Source: an uncultured Lachnospiraceae bacterium (lineage in GTDB: Bacteria; Bacillota; Clostridia; Lachnospirales; Lachnospiraceae). From it: a stretch of DNA of 7,075 nucleotides. Location of the stretch: assembly GCA_934370915.1 (NCBI GenBank), contig CAKRNI010000129.1, positions 1-7,075 of the forward strand, written 5' to 3'. Below the pieces are notes generated by a model, which did not search any database, was not told where the DNA came from, and saw only the letters and a program-made list of their open reading frames with translations. Below, one piece after another: positions 1 to 5,820 of this stretch; the first letter of the stretch is position 1, and each line of letters opens with the position of its first letter. A program made the position numbers and the translations under genes.

Positions 1-2
1 AG

Positions 3-974
3 CTCGGGATTGCTACGGTTGCGCTTGTAGGCTCTGCTCTACTTATTCGTGGGGAGATTGATATTCCGCTGTTTTTTATGTTTTTACTTGTAGCTTCAAG
101 GCTGTATGCCCCGCTTGAGGGTGCATTACAAAATCTTGCTGCGGTAATCTCCACCAAAACAAACATAAACCGTATGAACGAAATCCTTGACCAGCCCATT
201 CAAACAGGCAGCAAGCATGTAACAAATAAAGGCTATGATATTGTGTTCGACCATGTAGGATTTGCCTATAATACCGGAGAAACCGTTTTGAAAGACGTGT
301 CCTTTACGGCAAAGCAAGGAGAAGTTACCGCTTTAGTCGGACCGTCCGGCGGCGGCAAAACTACGGTATCACGCCTTGCCGCTCGGTTTTGGGATATAAG
401 CAAAGGAAAAATCACTGTCGGCGGTATGGACATATCGAAAATAGAGCCGGAAATCTTGCTGTCGCTGTACTCTATTGTGTTTCAGGATGTGACGCTGTTT
501 AACAATACAATTATGGAGAATATCAGAATAGGCAGGAAGGACGCCACAGATGAGGAAGTGATTGCGGCGGCAAGACTGGCAAATTGTGAAGAATTTGCGG
601 CAAAGCTCCCGGACGGTTATCACAGTATGATTGGTGAAAACGGCTGCGAACTGTCCGGCGGTGAAAGGCAGCGTATTTCAATCGCCCGCGCTTTCCTTAA
701 AAATTCTCCTATCATCTTACTTGACGAAGCAACGGCAAGCCTTGATGTAGAGAATGAAACATTGATACAGGCTGCCTTGTCAAGGCTGATAAAGGATAAG
801 ACTGTACTTGTTATCGCCCACCGTATGCGTACCGTAAGCGGCGCGGATAAAGTAGTTGTGCTTTCAGACGGTTCCGTTGCCGAACAGGGAACGCCGGGGG
901 AACTGATGAACACGGGTAAGATTTACCCCCACATGGTAAAGCAGCAAATGATTAGTCAAGATTGGGGCATTTAG
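3..974 (+). CDS. ABC exporter, fused permease/ATPase, C-terminal part (5' end outside window)
   Basis: The reading frame is open from the first bases, so this is the C-terminal 323 residues of a longer type I exporter half-transporter, normally about 580 residues. Counting from the Met at base 78, the sequence shows the last transmembrane stretch (roughly the first 20 residues plus the 25 upstream), then a complete nucleotide-binding domain. That domain has Walker A GPSGGGKT at 89-95 (Gly88 just before), Q-loop VFQD, signature LSGGERQ from 192, Walker B ILLDE with Asp216 and catalytic Glu217, D-loop SLD, and switch His248. All ATPase residues are intact. The protein would act as a homodimer, or as a heterodimer with another half-transporter if one lies upstream, in the cytoplasmic membrane. 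The substrate cannot be read from this part; drug, peptide or siderophore export are all possible. The KTR gene begins one base after its stop, so the two are co-translated. Confidence 0.93.
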   Translation, partial: LGIATVALVGSALLIRGEIDIPLFFMFLLVASRLYAPLEGALQNLAAVISTKTNINRMNEILDQPIQTGSKHVTNKGYDIVFDHVGFAYNTGETVLKDVSFTAKQGEVTALVGPSGGGKTTVSRLAARFWDISKGKITVGGMDISKIEPEILLSLYSIVFQDVTLFNNTIMENIRIGRKDATDEEVIAAARLANCEEFAAKLPDGYHSMIGENGCELSGGERQRISIARAFLKNSPIILLDEATASLDVENETLIQAALSRLIKDKTVLVIAHRMRTVSGADKVVVLSDGSVAEQGTPGELMNTGKIYPHMVKQQMISQDWGI

Positions 975-975
975 C

Positions 976-1161
976 ATGAATACTGAATGGATAATATGCC
1001 CCATATGTCAGAGCAAAACAAGGTTGAGAATACGGGGCGATACCGAACTAAAAAACTTTCCCCTATACTGCCCAAAATGCAAGCAGGAAACTCTTATTAG
1101 CGTACAACAAATGAATATATCAGTTATCATAGAGCCAGACGCAAAGACGCAGAGCCGATAA
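976..1161 (+). CDS. Cysteine-rich KTR domain protein (small zinc-ribbon-like)
   Basis: This is a 61-residue protein with two CxxC knuckles, Cys8/Cys11 (CPIC) and Cys32/Cys35 (CPKC), spaced like a small zinc ribbon, and the Lys14-Thr15-Arg16 triplet that names the Cys_rich_KTR family. The family is known almost only from Firmicutes mobile elements, often directly downstream of resistance or ABC-transporter genes; its function is unknown. The ATG follows the ABC stop by one base, and the only upstream purine run is the GGGG inside the ABC 3' end, suggesting translational coupling. The last codons and the TAA stop form the 5' arm of the downstream terminator, so this C-terminus is constrained by RNA structure as well as by protein. 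The gene is intact and of usual length. Confidence 0.88.
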   Translation: MNTEWIICPICQSKTRLRIRGDTELKNFPLYCPKCKQETLISVQQMNISVIIEPDAKTQSR

Positions 1162-1201
1162 CACACAGGTTTGAAATGCGGTTATCGGCTCTTTCTTTTT
1201 T
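1151..1201 (+). terminator. Intrinsic terminator of the ABC-KTR transcript
   Basis: A perfect 12-bp inverted repeat, AGAGCCGATAAC (1151-1162) and GTTATCGGCTCT (1181-1192), flanks an 18-base loop and runs straight into a T-rich tract (1192-1201). The KTR stop codon lies in the left arm. The opposite strand lacks a T tract after the stem, so it should act only on + strand transcription. It separates the ABC-KTR pair from the sigma/HTH pair. Confidence 0.92.
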
Positions 1202-1292
1202 GACAACCTATGCGATTGCTGACAGATTGCAACTTAGGCGACAGTTTTATGAAGATAAAGCCGCCGTTCTCCTTTTGCAAAATTGGATTTAC

Positions 1293-1357
1293 GGGGACGT
1301 GATAAAGTCGCCCATTTTTAGGGACATGGCGGTATCTTTGGAGGTATCGTCATGTCC
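1293..1357 (+). promoter_or_regulatory. Chained inverted repeats, possible attenuator or RBS-masking leader
   Basis: Four related segments can pair in alternative ways. GGGGAC (1293-1298) pairs with GTCGCCC (1307-1313) through 6 bp with one bulged G, followed by TTTTT (1315-1319), which is terminator-like. GTCGCCC can instead pair with GGGAC (1321-1325). GGACATG (1322-1328) can pair with CATGTCC (1351-1357), which would put the GGAGG ribosome site (1340-1344) in the loop and the ATG at 1352 in the stem. This layout resembles an attenuator or translational switch ahead of the next reading frame. The stems are short, so it may be coincidence. The rest of 1202-1351 shows no gene; TTGACA at 1200-1205 lacks a good -10 partner. 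Confidence 0.35.
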
Positions 1358-1486
1358 GTTTTATGTCAACACGGTTTTCCAATCAGTAGCCTATTAAAAA
1401 AAGTTCTTTCCTGCCTATGGGATATTGCGGCTATCAAGAGGAACTTTTACATCATCATAAATGCCCTACTACATCATATAGCATAA
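1352..1486 (+). CDS. Small ORF with a strong ribosome site; possible N-terminal fragment of the following sigma gene
   Basis: The ATG is preceded by GGAGG (1340-1344) at an ideal 7-base spacing, the best ribosome site in the left block. It opens 44 codons ending TAA at 1484-1486. The peptide is basic and hydrophobic with no recognised domain and no clear signal peptide. Its stop overlaps the point (1482) where the sigma frame becomes open, in a different frame, and joining the two by removing one base would give a protein of 143 residues, about the length of Tn916 Orf7-type sigma factors. It is therefore either a frameshifted sigma N-terminus or an independent small or leader peptide. The residues themselves do not clearly resemble the sigma family, so the call is weak. 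Confidence 0.3.
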   Translation: MSVLCQHGFPISSLLKKVLSCLWDIAAIKRNFYIIINALLHHIA

Positions 1487-1532
1487 CCGCCTGTTCAGTT
1501 TTGCGCCGCACAGCACAGATAAATACTTTGTC

Positions 1533-1784
1533 TTGCAGGATAAGCCGACTGCCTTTGAAGTCAACGGACAGATGGTAATTGTTGACAGTGAAAAGTTAGC
1601 AAAAGCCTTGTTGTGCTTATCGGAAAGTTGGCGGGAAATTATCTTTATGCGCTATTATCTGCAACTAAGGGACTGGCAGATTGCGGCGTTATTGGGAAAG
1701 CCACGCACAACAGTCAATTATCAGAAAAACACTGCCTTGAAGCAGTTGCGGGTAGAAATAGAGAAGATGAATGATGAAGAATAG
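1533..1784 (+). CDS. Short sigma-70 region-4-like protein (Orf7-type), 5' end doubtful
   Basis: Its 83 residues from a TTG codon comprise little more than sigma region 4. LSESWREIIFMRYY at 29-42 is the usual helix before the motif, and the HTH spans about 47-73 (DWQIAALLGKPRTT onward). Such proteins in Tn916-like elements drive or modulate transcription of excision and transfer genes. The TTG start has no Shine-Dalgarno. The frame is open upstream to 1482, and the residues there (FSFAPHSTDKYF) look like a natural continuation of the family, but contain no ATG, GTG or TTG and are blocked by TAG at 1479-1481. The true start is therefore lost or frameshifted, or lies in a non-standard codon. It overlaps the next gene by 14 bases, the arrangement expected of a coupled pair. 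Confidence 0.7.
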   Translation: MQDKPTAFEVNGQMVIVDSEKLAKALLCLSESWREIIFMRYYLQLRDWQIAALLGKPRTTVNYQKNTALKQLRVEIEKMNDEE

Positions 1785-1986
1785 TAAATACAACCTTGTT
1801 CCCTATGAAGTGATTGAAAGGGCAATCACGGGCGATACCGCCGCACTCCTTACGGTGCAGGAACGGCACAAAGCCTATATCGGCAGACTAAGCGGAGGGA
1901 ACGCCGAAATGAAGGAGCAATTAAACGAAAAGTTGCTCATGGCTGTTATGAAGTTCCGACTGGACTATCAACCACCGAGCAAATAG
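1771..1986 (+). CDS. Orf8-like helix-turn-helix protein of conjugative elements
   Basis: This 71-residue protein has the LVPYEVIERAITGD start typical of the small HTH family (HTH_16 type) that follows the sigma-like gene in Tn916-related elements. In Tn916 the counterpart is Orf8, thought to work with the sigma-like Orf7 in control of the transfer genes. The usual family features are visible: the N-terminal helix pair, a central helix around KAYIGRLSG, and the C-terminal basic helix LMAVMKFRLD. It starts inside the 3' end of the sigma gene (14-base overlap, ATGATG at 1771-1776; either Met could be used), which implies translational coupling. The ribosome site is weak (GAGAAG). The reading frame is intact, so loss of function, if any, lies in its partners. 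Confidence 0.8.
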   Translation: MMKNSKYNLVPYEVIERAITGDTAALLTVQERHKAYIGRLSGGNAEMKEQLNEKLLMAVMKFRLDYQPPSK

Positions 1987-1996
1987 CAAAGGCAAA

Positions 1997-2137
1997 ATGA
2001 GTGGCGGCAAGGGGAATACTCATAACCCTCAAAATGGTGTTCTGCTGCGTAACAAAACGGACATATCGCCGTTTAGACGATACGCCCGTTTTGCTTTGCA
2101 CCCTGTATGGCAGCTACCCTGTTTCAGTTTGTTGTGA
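1997..2137 (+). CDS. Doubtful 46-codon ORF after the HTH gene
   Basis: An ATG ten bases after the HTH stop, with a weak AAAGG upstream at short spacing, opens 46 codons ending TGA at 2135-2137. The peptide starts with a polar Gly/Asn/His-rich stretch and ends hydrophobic. No domain is recognised, and about a third of the frame is the inverted repeat at 2053-2093, which suggests non-coding DNA. The position is where such elements usually hold an excisionase or mobilisation gene, so it could be a remnant of one, but nothing in the peptide shows this. Confidence 0.15.
   Translation: MSGGKGNTHNPQNGVLLRNKTDISPFRRYARFALHPVWQLPCFSLL
2053..2093. repeat. Imperfect 16-bp-arm inverted repeat near the element boundary
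   Basis: CAAAACGGACATATCG (2053-2068) and CGATACGCCCGTTTTG (2078-2093) match at 14 of 16 positions around a 9-base loop. Both mismatches are A against C on the + strand and so become G-U pairs on the - strand: an RNA read leftward would pair along the whole stem. The left arm can also pair with CCGTTT in the loop (2069-2074). A terminator, a recombinase or relaxase site, or an attenuator would all fit; no long T tract follows on either side. Confidence 0.6.
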
Positions 2138-2260
2138 TACTGTTTTATGAATAGCTACCAAATGGTAACTTTCGTTCTTCATTCCGATGGCTCAGCAATC
2201 GCTCTATTTACTCTTCTCAGTGTACTCTTTCTGCGCGCTGATACCGATAATTTCTATCTC
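2138..2260. other. Junction region between mobile-element DNA and aroF
   Basis: This stretch has no supportable gene on either strand, no clear terminator for aroF (which ends at 2261 on the - strand), and no obvious direct repeat that could be an att site. A small dyad TACCA-AA-TGGTA lies at about 2157-2168. The boundary of the element must fall here or slightly to the left, unless an assembly join is responsible. Confidence 0.5.
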
Positions 2261-3292
2261 TTATTTGATCTCATCCGCAATGTCATAGATCAGCTTCTCT
2301 GTATCATCCCAGCCAAGACACGGATCCGTGATAGATTTTCCGTAAATGTGCTCGCCGATCTTCTGGCTGCCCGGCTCTAAGTAGCTCTCGACCATAACGC
2401 CCTTGATAAAGTTGTGGATCTCCTCTGAGTGACGGCGGCTGTGAAGAACTTCCTTCACGATACGGATCTGCTCCATATAACGCTTGTTGGAGTTGGAGTG
2501 GTTTGCGTCAACGATGCAGGCCGGATTCAACAGTTCCCGCTCCTGATACAGGCTGTAGAGAAGCTCCAGATCCTCGTAGTGATAGTTCGGCAGACACTGG
2601 CCATGTTTGCTGACTGCGCCTCTTAAGATCGTGTGTGCAAGCGGATTGCCCTTTGTCTCAACTTCCCATGTGCGGTAAATAAAATCGTGGCCATGCTGGG
2701 CTGCATAGACCGCATTTAGCATAACTCCGAGGTCACCGCTGGTCGGATTTTTCATTCCTACCGGAACGTCCATACCGCTGGATACAAGGCGGTGCTGCTG
2801 GTTCTCAACAGAACGCGCGCCAATTGCAACGTAGGAAAGTACATCGGAAAGATAGCTGTAGTTTTCCGGGTACAGCATTTCGTCAGCGGTTGTAAATCCA
2901 TAATCCTCGATCACGCGCATATGGAGCTTGCGGATTGCAACAAGTCCTTCGTACATATTCGGCTTCTTCTCCGGATCCGGCTGATGGAGCATTCCCTTGT
3001 ATCCGCCGCCGGTGGTACGCGGTTTGTTCGTGTATACACGCGGTACGATCACAAGTTTATCCTTTACCTGCTCATTAACCTTCGCAAGGCGGCTCATATA
3101 CTCGCATACAGCGTCCTCGCGGTCCGCGGAACACGGTCCGATAATTACGAGGAACTTTTCGCTCTTTCCTGTGATGACATCCGCGACTTCTTTATCTCTT
3201 GCCGCTTTTAATTCCACACATTCCGGTGTCAGCGGAAATTCCGCCTTGATCTGTGCCGGTGTCGGAAGTAGACTCTTGTAATTGAATGACAT
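2261..3292 (-). CDS. aroF: 3-deoxy-7-phosphoheptulonate (DAHP) synthase, AroF/AroG type
   Basis: Cytoplasmic enzyme that condenses phosphoenolpyruvate with erythrose 4-phosphate to DAHP, the first step of the shikimate pathway. The protein is 343 residues, the usual length of the type I alpha family. Metal ligands align with E. coli AroG: Cys54 in GPCS, His265 in DANHSNS, Glu302 in GVMVES and Asp323 in SITDPC. The substrate-binding segments RVYTNKPRTT (85-94), GARSVENQQHR (158-168) and KNPTSGD (181-187) are also present. I chose the ATG at 3292 because GGGGGAG lies 6 bases upstream; the in-frame ATG at 3367 has no ribosome site and would lie in the leader. The enzyme should be active. Whether Phe, Tyr or Trp inhibits it cannot be read here, and aroF, aroG and aroH paralogues cannot be separated by eye. 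It has its own promoter. Confidence 0.95.
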   Translation of the reverse strand: MSFNYKSLLPTPAQIKAEFPLTPECVELKAARDKEVADVITGKSEKFLVIIGPCSADREDAVCEYMSRLAKVNEQVKDKLVIVPRVYTNKPRTTGGGYKGMLHQPDPEKKPNMYEGLVAIRKLHMRVIEDYGFTTADEMLYPENYSYLSDVLSYVAIGARSVENQQHRLVSSGMDVPVGMKNPTSGDLGVMLNAVYAAQHGHDFIYRTWEVETKGNPLAHTILRGAVSKHGQCLPNYHYEDLELLYSLYQERELLNPACIVDANHSNSNKRYMEQIRIVKEVLHSRRHSEEIHNFIKGVMVESYLEPGSQKIGEHIYGKSITDPCLGWDDTEKLIYDIADEIK

Positions 3293-3336
3293 GATTTTCT
3301 CCCCCAAAAGTATTTTTCTCACGATGATTTGCCCTA

Positions 3337-3350
3337 TACCGGTTCCGGTA
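3337..3350. repeat. TACCGG-TT-CCGGTA dyad in the aroF leader
   Basis: Perfect 6-bp arms separated by two bases lie 45-58 bases upstream of the aroF start. A second small dyad, TCAGG (3354-3358) and CCTGA (3369-3373), follows on the promoter side. The first could be an operator or, as RNA, part of a folded leader. No known riboswitch core (for example a T-box AGGGTGG) is visible. Confidence 0.4.
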
Positions 3351-3429
3351 AAATCAGGCTGCCGCATCCCTGACCGCGTCTTTTTATTTCTGCACTTTAT
3401 CGCTTTTAACTGCTGACGTGTTCATTTCT

Positions 3430-3465
3430 AAAAATGTCCCGCGCTGCACACATGTCAGTGCGGGA
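3430..3465 (-). terminator. Terminator-like hairpin at the start of the aroF transcript
   Basis: On the - strand TCCCGCACTG (3465-3456) and CAGCGCGGGA (3446-3437) pair except for one A-C mismatch, with a 9-base loop, and TTTTT (3434-3430) follows two bases later. The stem begins within a few bases of the predicted aroF start point. It could end read-through from the DUF554 gene, abort or attenuate aroF transcription, or protect the mRNA 5' end. On the + strand the mismatch becomes a G-U pair. Confidence 0.5.
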
Positions 3466-3473
3466 TATTTGTT

Positions 3474-3502
3474 ATTATAGTACACATCTTTTGAGACTTC
3501 AA
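3474..3502 (-). promoter_or_regulatory. Sigma-A promoter of aroF
   Basis: Read on the - strand, TTGAAG (3502-3497) and a perfect TATAAT (3479-3474) are 17 bases apart. Transcription should start near 3467, giving a leader of about 170 bases before the aroF ATG. The rest of the DUF554-aroF gap (3293-3593) holds only the hairpin, the dyads and the ribosome site; no gene is seen there. Confidence 0.8.
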
Positions 3503-3593
3503 GTATTTATGTCTCTATATTTAATTTTTTCGACACCGCTATTGTTGCCTGTTCACGCCCTGCACAAACAGTCCTCCCCGCTGCTCTCTAATT

Positions 3594-4274
3594 TTACATA
3601 TATTTCGTCCATAGCATACTGATAAAAAATACCAGTACCAGCGACGGAATATAATCTGCCACCGGCGGATTTTTTAGCTTCGCGATCCGCAGCGCATTTA
3701 AGAGCTGGATCAGGCCGCCGCAGGCTGAAAAATCCCCGATCATCTCAGCCGTCAGATGCGGCATCAGGAATTCTGAGAGCCCATAAAAAATCATCAACAT
3801 GATCCCCAACGGGATACTGATGAGTGATAGAACCCATCCGCTGCTCCCTGCAAAAAATACTGACGCAACACAATCCATGATCGTCTTTGTCATGAGCACG
3901 GTTGTGTCTCCCTCAAATCCCAGTGTCAGTGCGCCGATGATTCCCGTGGTGCTGATACAGTATAAGGTAAAAGCAACCAGAAGTGTCTGTGCTGTTTCGC
4001 TTCCACCGGTTGCCGGAAGAAGCTTCGAGATATTCGCAAGCCGTCTGTCAATTCCAATGATATGGCCGATCGTACCGCCGATCAGGAGTGCCAGCACCGC
4101 CGCCGACATATGGACCGCTTTTCCCAATAGTCCCACACCGACCGCCGCTGAAATTACCGCCAGAGCAAGATTGATGCTTTCATTTAAAGATCCTGAAATA
4201 TGTTTCTTCATCGCACACCCGGCAAGTGTTCCAACGATCACACCGGCTACATCAAGTAAAATTACAGATGGCAT
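3594..4274 (-). CDS. DUF554 / YqgA-like integral membrane protein
   Basis: A 226-residue, very hydrophobic protein with about six or seven membrane spans and the family's conserved pieces: a small-residue-rich N-terminal span (VAGVIVGTLAG), GIIGAL at 111-116, EGDTTVL at 121-127, DFSACGGL at 181-188 and YIPSLV at 208-213. Length and order match E. coli YqgA and other DUF554 proteins, whose function is not established; transport has been suggested only from the topology. The ATG at 4274 is preceded by AGGA at 7 bases. It lies 103 bases after rpoN on the same strand with no terminator between, so it is probably co-transcribed with rpoN. A convincing terminator after it is absent except for the hairpin at 3430-3465. 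Confidence 0.9.
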   Translation of the reverse strand: MPSVILLDVAGVIVGTLAGCAMKKHISGSLNESINLALAVISAAVGVGLLGKAVHMSAAVLALLIGGTIGHIIGIDRRLANISKLLPATGGSETAQTLLVAFTLYCISTTGIIGALTLGFEGDTTVLMTKTIMDCVASVFFAGSSGWVLSLISIPLGIMLMIFYGLSEFLMPHLTAEMIGDFSACGGLIQLLNALRIAKLKNPPVADYIPSLVLVFFISMLWTKYM

Positions 4275-4377
4275 ATGGTATTCCTGCGCTTTCTATTTTA
4301 GCCTCAAATTCTGCTGTTCCAATGATCTTTGAAGCTTCTGTAAAAAGATCATCCACTTATCCTGCTCACCGGTTTCC

Positions 4378-5703
4378 TCATCCGTCCTTCCTCTGGAACG
4401 CCCCACCGATTCCCAGCTCCATACGGTATTTGGCGACCGTACGTCTTGAGATCGGCATTCCGGCATCCTGCAAAAGTCCGGCAAGCTGTTCATCGCTCCA
4501 CGGTTTTTTCTTGTCCTCCGCAGCAACGAGTTCCTTCAATTTCGCTTTCACGGCATTCCTGCTCACGTCGCCATTCCCATCTCCCGATGGAATCCCTGTT
4601 GTAAACAGGCTCCGGAACAGGAAACATCCCGACGGTGCTCTCAGATACTTATCCCGGATCGCACGGCTGACCGTAGACTTGTGGATCTTTAGGGCATCAG
4701 CGATCTCCTCCAGTATCATCGGCTTTAACTGCCCCGTTCCGAGGAAGTACGGCTCCTGACGTTTCAGTATCTCTCTGGTGATGCCTGTGAGCGTCTCCCG
4801 CCGCTGTTCCACCGCATTTATAATAAACCGTGCTCTTCGCAGCTTATTTTCAAAGTATGACTTTAATTCCTGATCCTGGGCCGTCTCCATCATATGAATA
4901 TAGTAGTCATTACTCTGAAGATTGCCGGTCCATTTATCATTCAGCTCGATGTTCCACACCCCGTCCTGATGGCTTAAAAGGACATCCGGGACAATATACT
5001 GGGCCTTCTCACCGCCGATTCCGTTCAGTGGGCGCGGATTCAGCTCTTTAATGACATGGATCATCTTCCGCACTTCCGCAGATGAGAGCTTCAGTACTCT
5101 CGAGATCGTACTGATCTTTCCCTCCGCGATGTTCTGAAGATGATGTTTTATCATTTCGGACAAGATCTCTTCCTCATCCATTCCCTGAACCTGGATCAGA
5201 AGACATTCCTCAAGCCCGGACGCAAAAATCCCCTGCGGCTCCAGCTCCTTCAGCATGGACAAAACCTTCCCGGCCTGTTCTTCCGGAACATTTAACCGTT
5301 TTGCGATCTCCGGAACCGGAATCAGAAAATATCCGCTCTGTTCTATGGACTGTACGCAGAAATCCACGATCTTCCGATCCGTTTCGCTGATCTTCTTCCA
5401 GTGAAGCTGCATGTTTACCAGATCCTCAATGGACTTCTCGCTGTCCTCGATCTCATACAGCTCATTCTCCCGGCTGTTTTCCCGTTCTGTACCATTATAG
5501 AACCGTTCCGTCTCCTTATATGTAACAGGCGCAGCTTCCTCTCCGCGCTCTGCCGAAAACTCCAGCAGTGGATTTTCAATTTCTTCCTTCTGCAGAAAAT
5601 CCTTTAATTCCGTCATGGACATAGCAAGAATATTTAAGGACTCCACCTGCATCTGTGAGAGCACCTGCTTTGTCTGCAGGGAAATTCCAGTCTTTATCTC
5701 CAT
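4378..5703 (-). CDS. rpoN: RNA polymerase sigma-54 factor
   Basis: This alternative sigma factor recognises -24/-12 promoters and needs AAA+ activators. The 441 residues fall into the normal three parts. An N-terminal Leu/Gln-rich activator-interacting region spans about 1-48 (LQTKQVLSQMQVESL near the start). An acidic linker and core-binding domain span about 60-290. The C-terminal DNA-binding domain has its HTH at 331-367 (IADALKIHKSTVSRAI) and an RpoN box at 419-428 (SRRTVAKYRM). All key parts are present, so the protein should work. I chose the ATG at 5703 because AGGAG (5715-5711) is 7 bases away; the adjacent ATG at 5706 is only 4 bases away, and the frame's first ATG at 5739 lacks a site. 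No sigma-54 activator gene and no clear -24/-12 promoter is seen in the window, so its regulon is elsewhere. Confidence 0.95.
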   Translation of the reverse strand: MEIKTGISLQTKQVLSQMQVESLNILAMSMTELKDFLQKEEIENPLLEFSAERGEEAAPVTYKETERFYNGTERENSRENELYEIEDSEKSIEDLVNMQLHWKKISETDRKIVDFCVQSIEQSGYFLIPVPEIAKRLNVPEEQAGKVLSMLKELEPQGIFASGLEECLLIQVQGMDEEEILSEMIKHHLQNIAEGKISTISRVLKLSSAEVRKMIHVIKELNPRPLNGIGGEKAQYIVPDVLLSHQDGVWNIELNDKWTGNLQSNDYYIHMMETAQDQELKSYFENKLRRARFIINAVEQRRETLTGITREILKRQEPYFLGTGQLKPMILEEIADALKIHKSTVSRAIRDKYLRAPSGCFLFRSLFTTGIPSGDGNGDVSRNAVKAKLKELVAAEDKKKPWSDEQLAGLLQDAGMPISRRTVAKYRMELGIGGAFQRKDG

Positions 5704-5760
5704 CATCGCACTCCTGTCTTCCCAAAAATCATTCGTCACTGTTTTTCACTCAGCAAGACA

Positions 5761-5790
5761 AGTATATCACGTCAAAACAACTTCCTGCAA
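5761..5790 (-). promoter_or_regulatory. Extended -10 promoter of rpoN
   Basis: On the - strand TGATATACT (5769-5761) is an extended -10 element, with a weak -35 TTGCAG (5790-5785) 18 bases upstream. It lies between the prs terminator and the rpoN ribosome site, and gives a leader of about 50 bases. Transcription of rpoN and the following DUF554 gene would start here. Confidence 0.6.
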
Positions 5791-5820
5791 GTCCACCATG
5801 ATCCTTATGCTTTTTTCATC

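Larger units (their letters stand above)
1..2140 (+). mobile_element. Right-hand part of a degenerate Tn916-like/clostridial conjugative or mobilisable element
   Basis: The gene order ABC exporter, cysteine-rich KTR protein, terminator, short sigma-70-like protein and overlapping Orf8-like HTH protein is characteristic of accessory and regulatory segments of Tn916-related and other clostridial integrative elements. All genes are on the + strand, opposite to every gene to the right, and the change of content is abrupt. No excisionase, integrase, serine recombinase or relaxase follows the HTH gene; the next gene is a core aromatic biosynthesis gene. The right limit at about 2140 is inferred from where recognisable element-like sequence ends, not from a seen att site or target duplication. 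The left limit lies outside the window. An assembly join is the main alternative. Confidence 0.6.

Noticed and set aside
1200..1228. Promoter with TTGACA at 1200-1205
   Set aside because: At 17 bases the -10 would be CAGATT, matching consensus at only three positions, and the TTGACA overlaps the terminator's T tract.
1176..1397. 73-codon + strand frame after the KTR gene
   Set aside because: It starts inside the terminator stem-loop, has no ribosome site, no recognisable domain, and spans the inverted repeats at 1293-1357.
2792..3281. + strand frames of 139 and 94 codons opposite aroF
   Set aside because: They are antisense to a well-supported enzyme with all metal ligands; no ribosome sites or domains are seen.
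3293..3367. Earlier aroF start at 3367
   Set aside because: It would add 25 residues from the leader, including a dyad, and has no Shine-Dalgarno; the start at 3292 has a strong one.
3406..3453. 15-residue leader peptide in the aroF leader
   Set aside because: Its ATG lies in the hairpin loop with no ribosome site, and it has no run of Phe, Tyr or Trp codons, so classical attenuation is not supported.
3293..3467. T-box or other known riboswitch before aroF
   Set aside because: No T-box AGGGTGG-like motif or other conserved core was found in the leader.
3538..3575. Terminator of the DUF554 gene from the CTGTT/AACAG inverted repeat
   Set aside because: The stem can be extended with G-U pairs on the - strand, but no T run follows it.
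3799..4759. Two 177-codon + strand frames opposite DUF554 and rpoN
   Set aside because: They are antisense to two clear gene families and have low-complexity Ser/Pro-rich translations typical of reverse frames.
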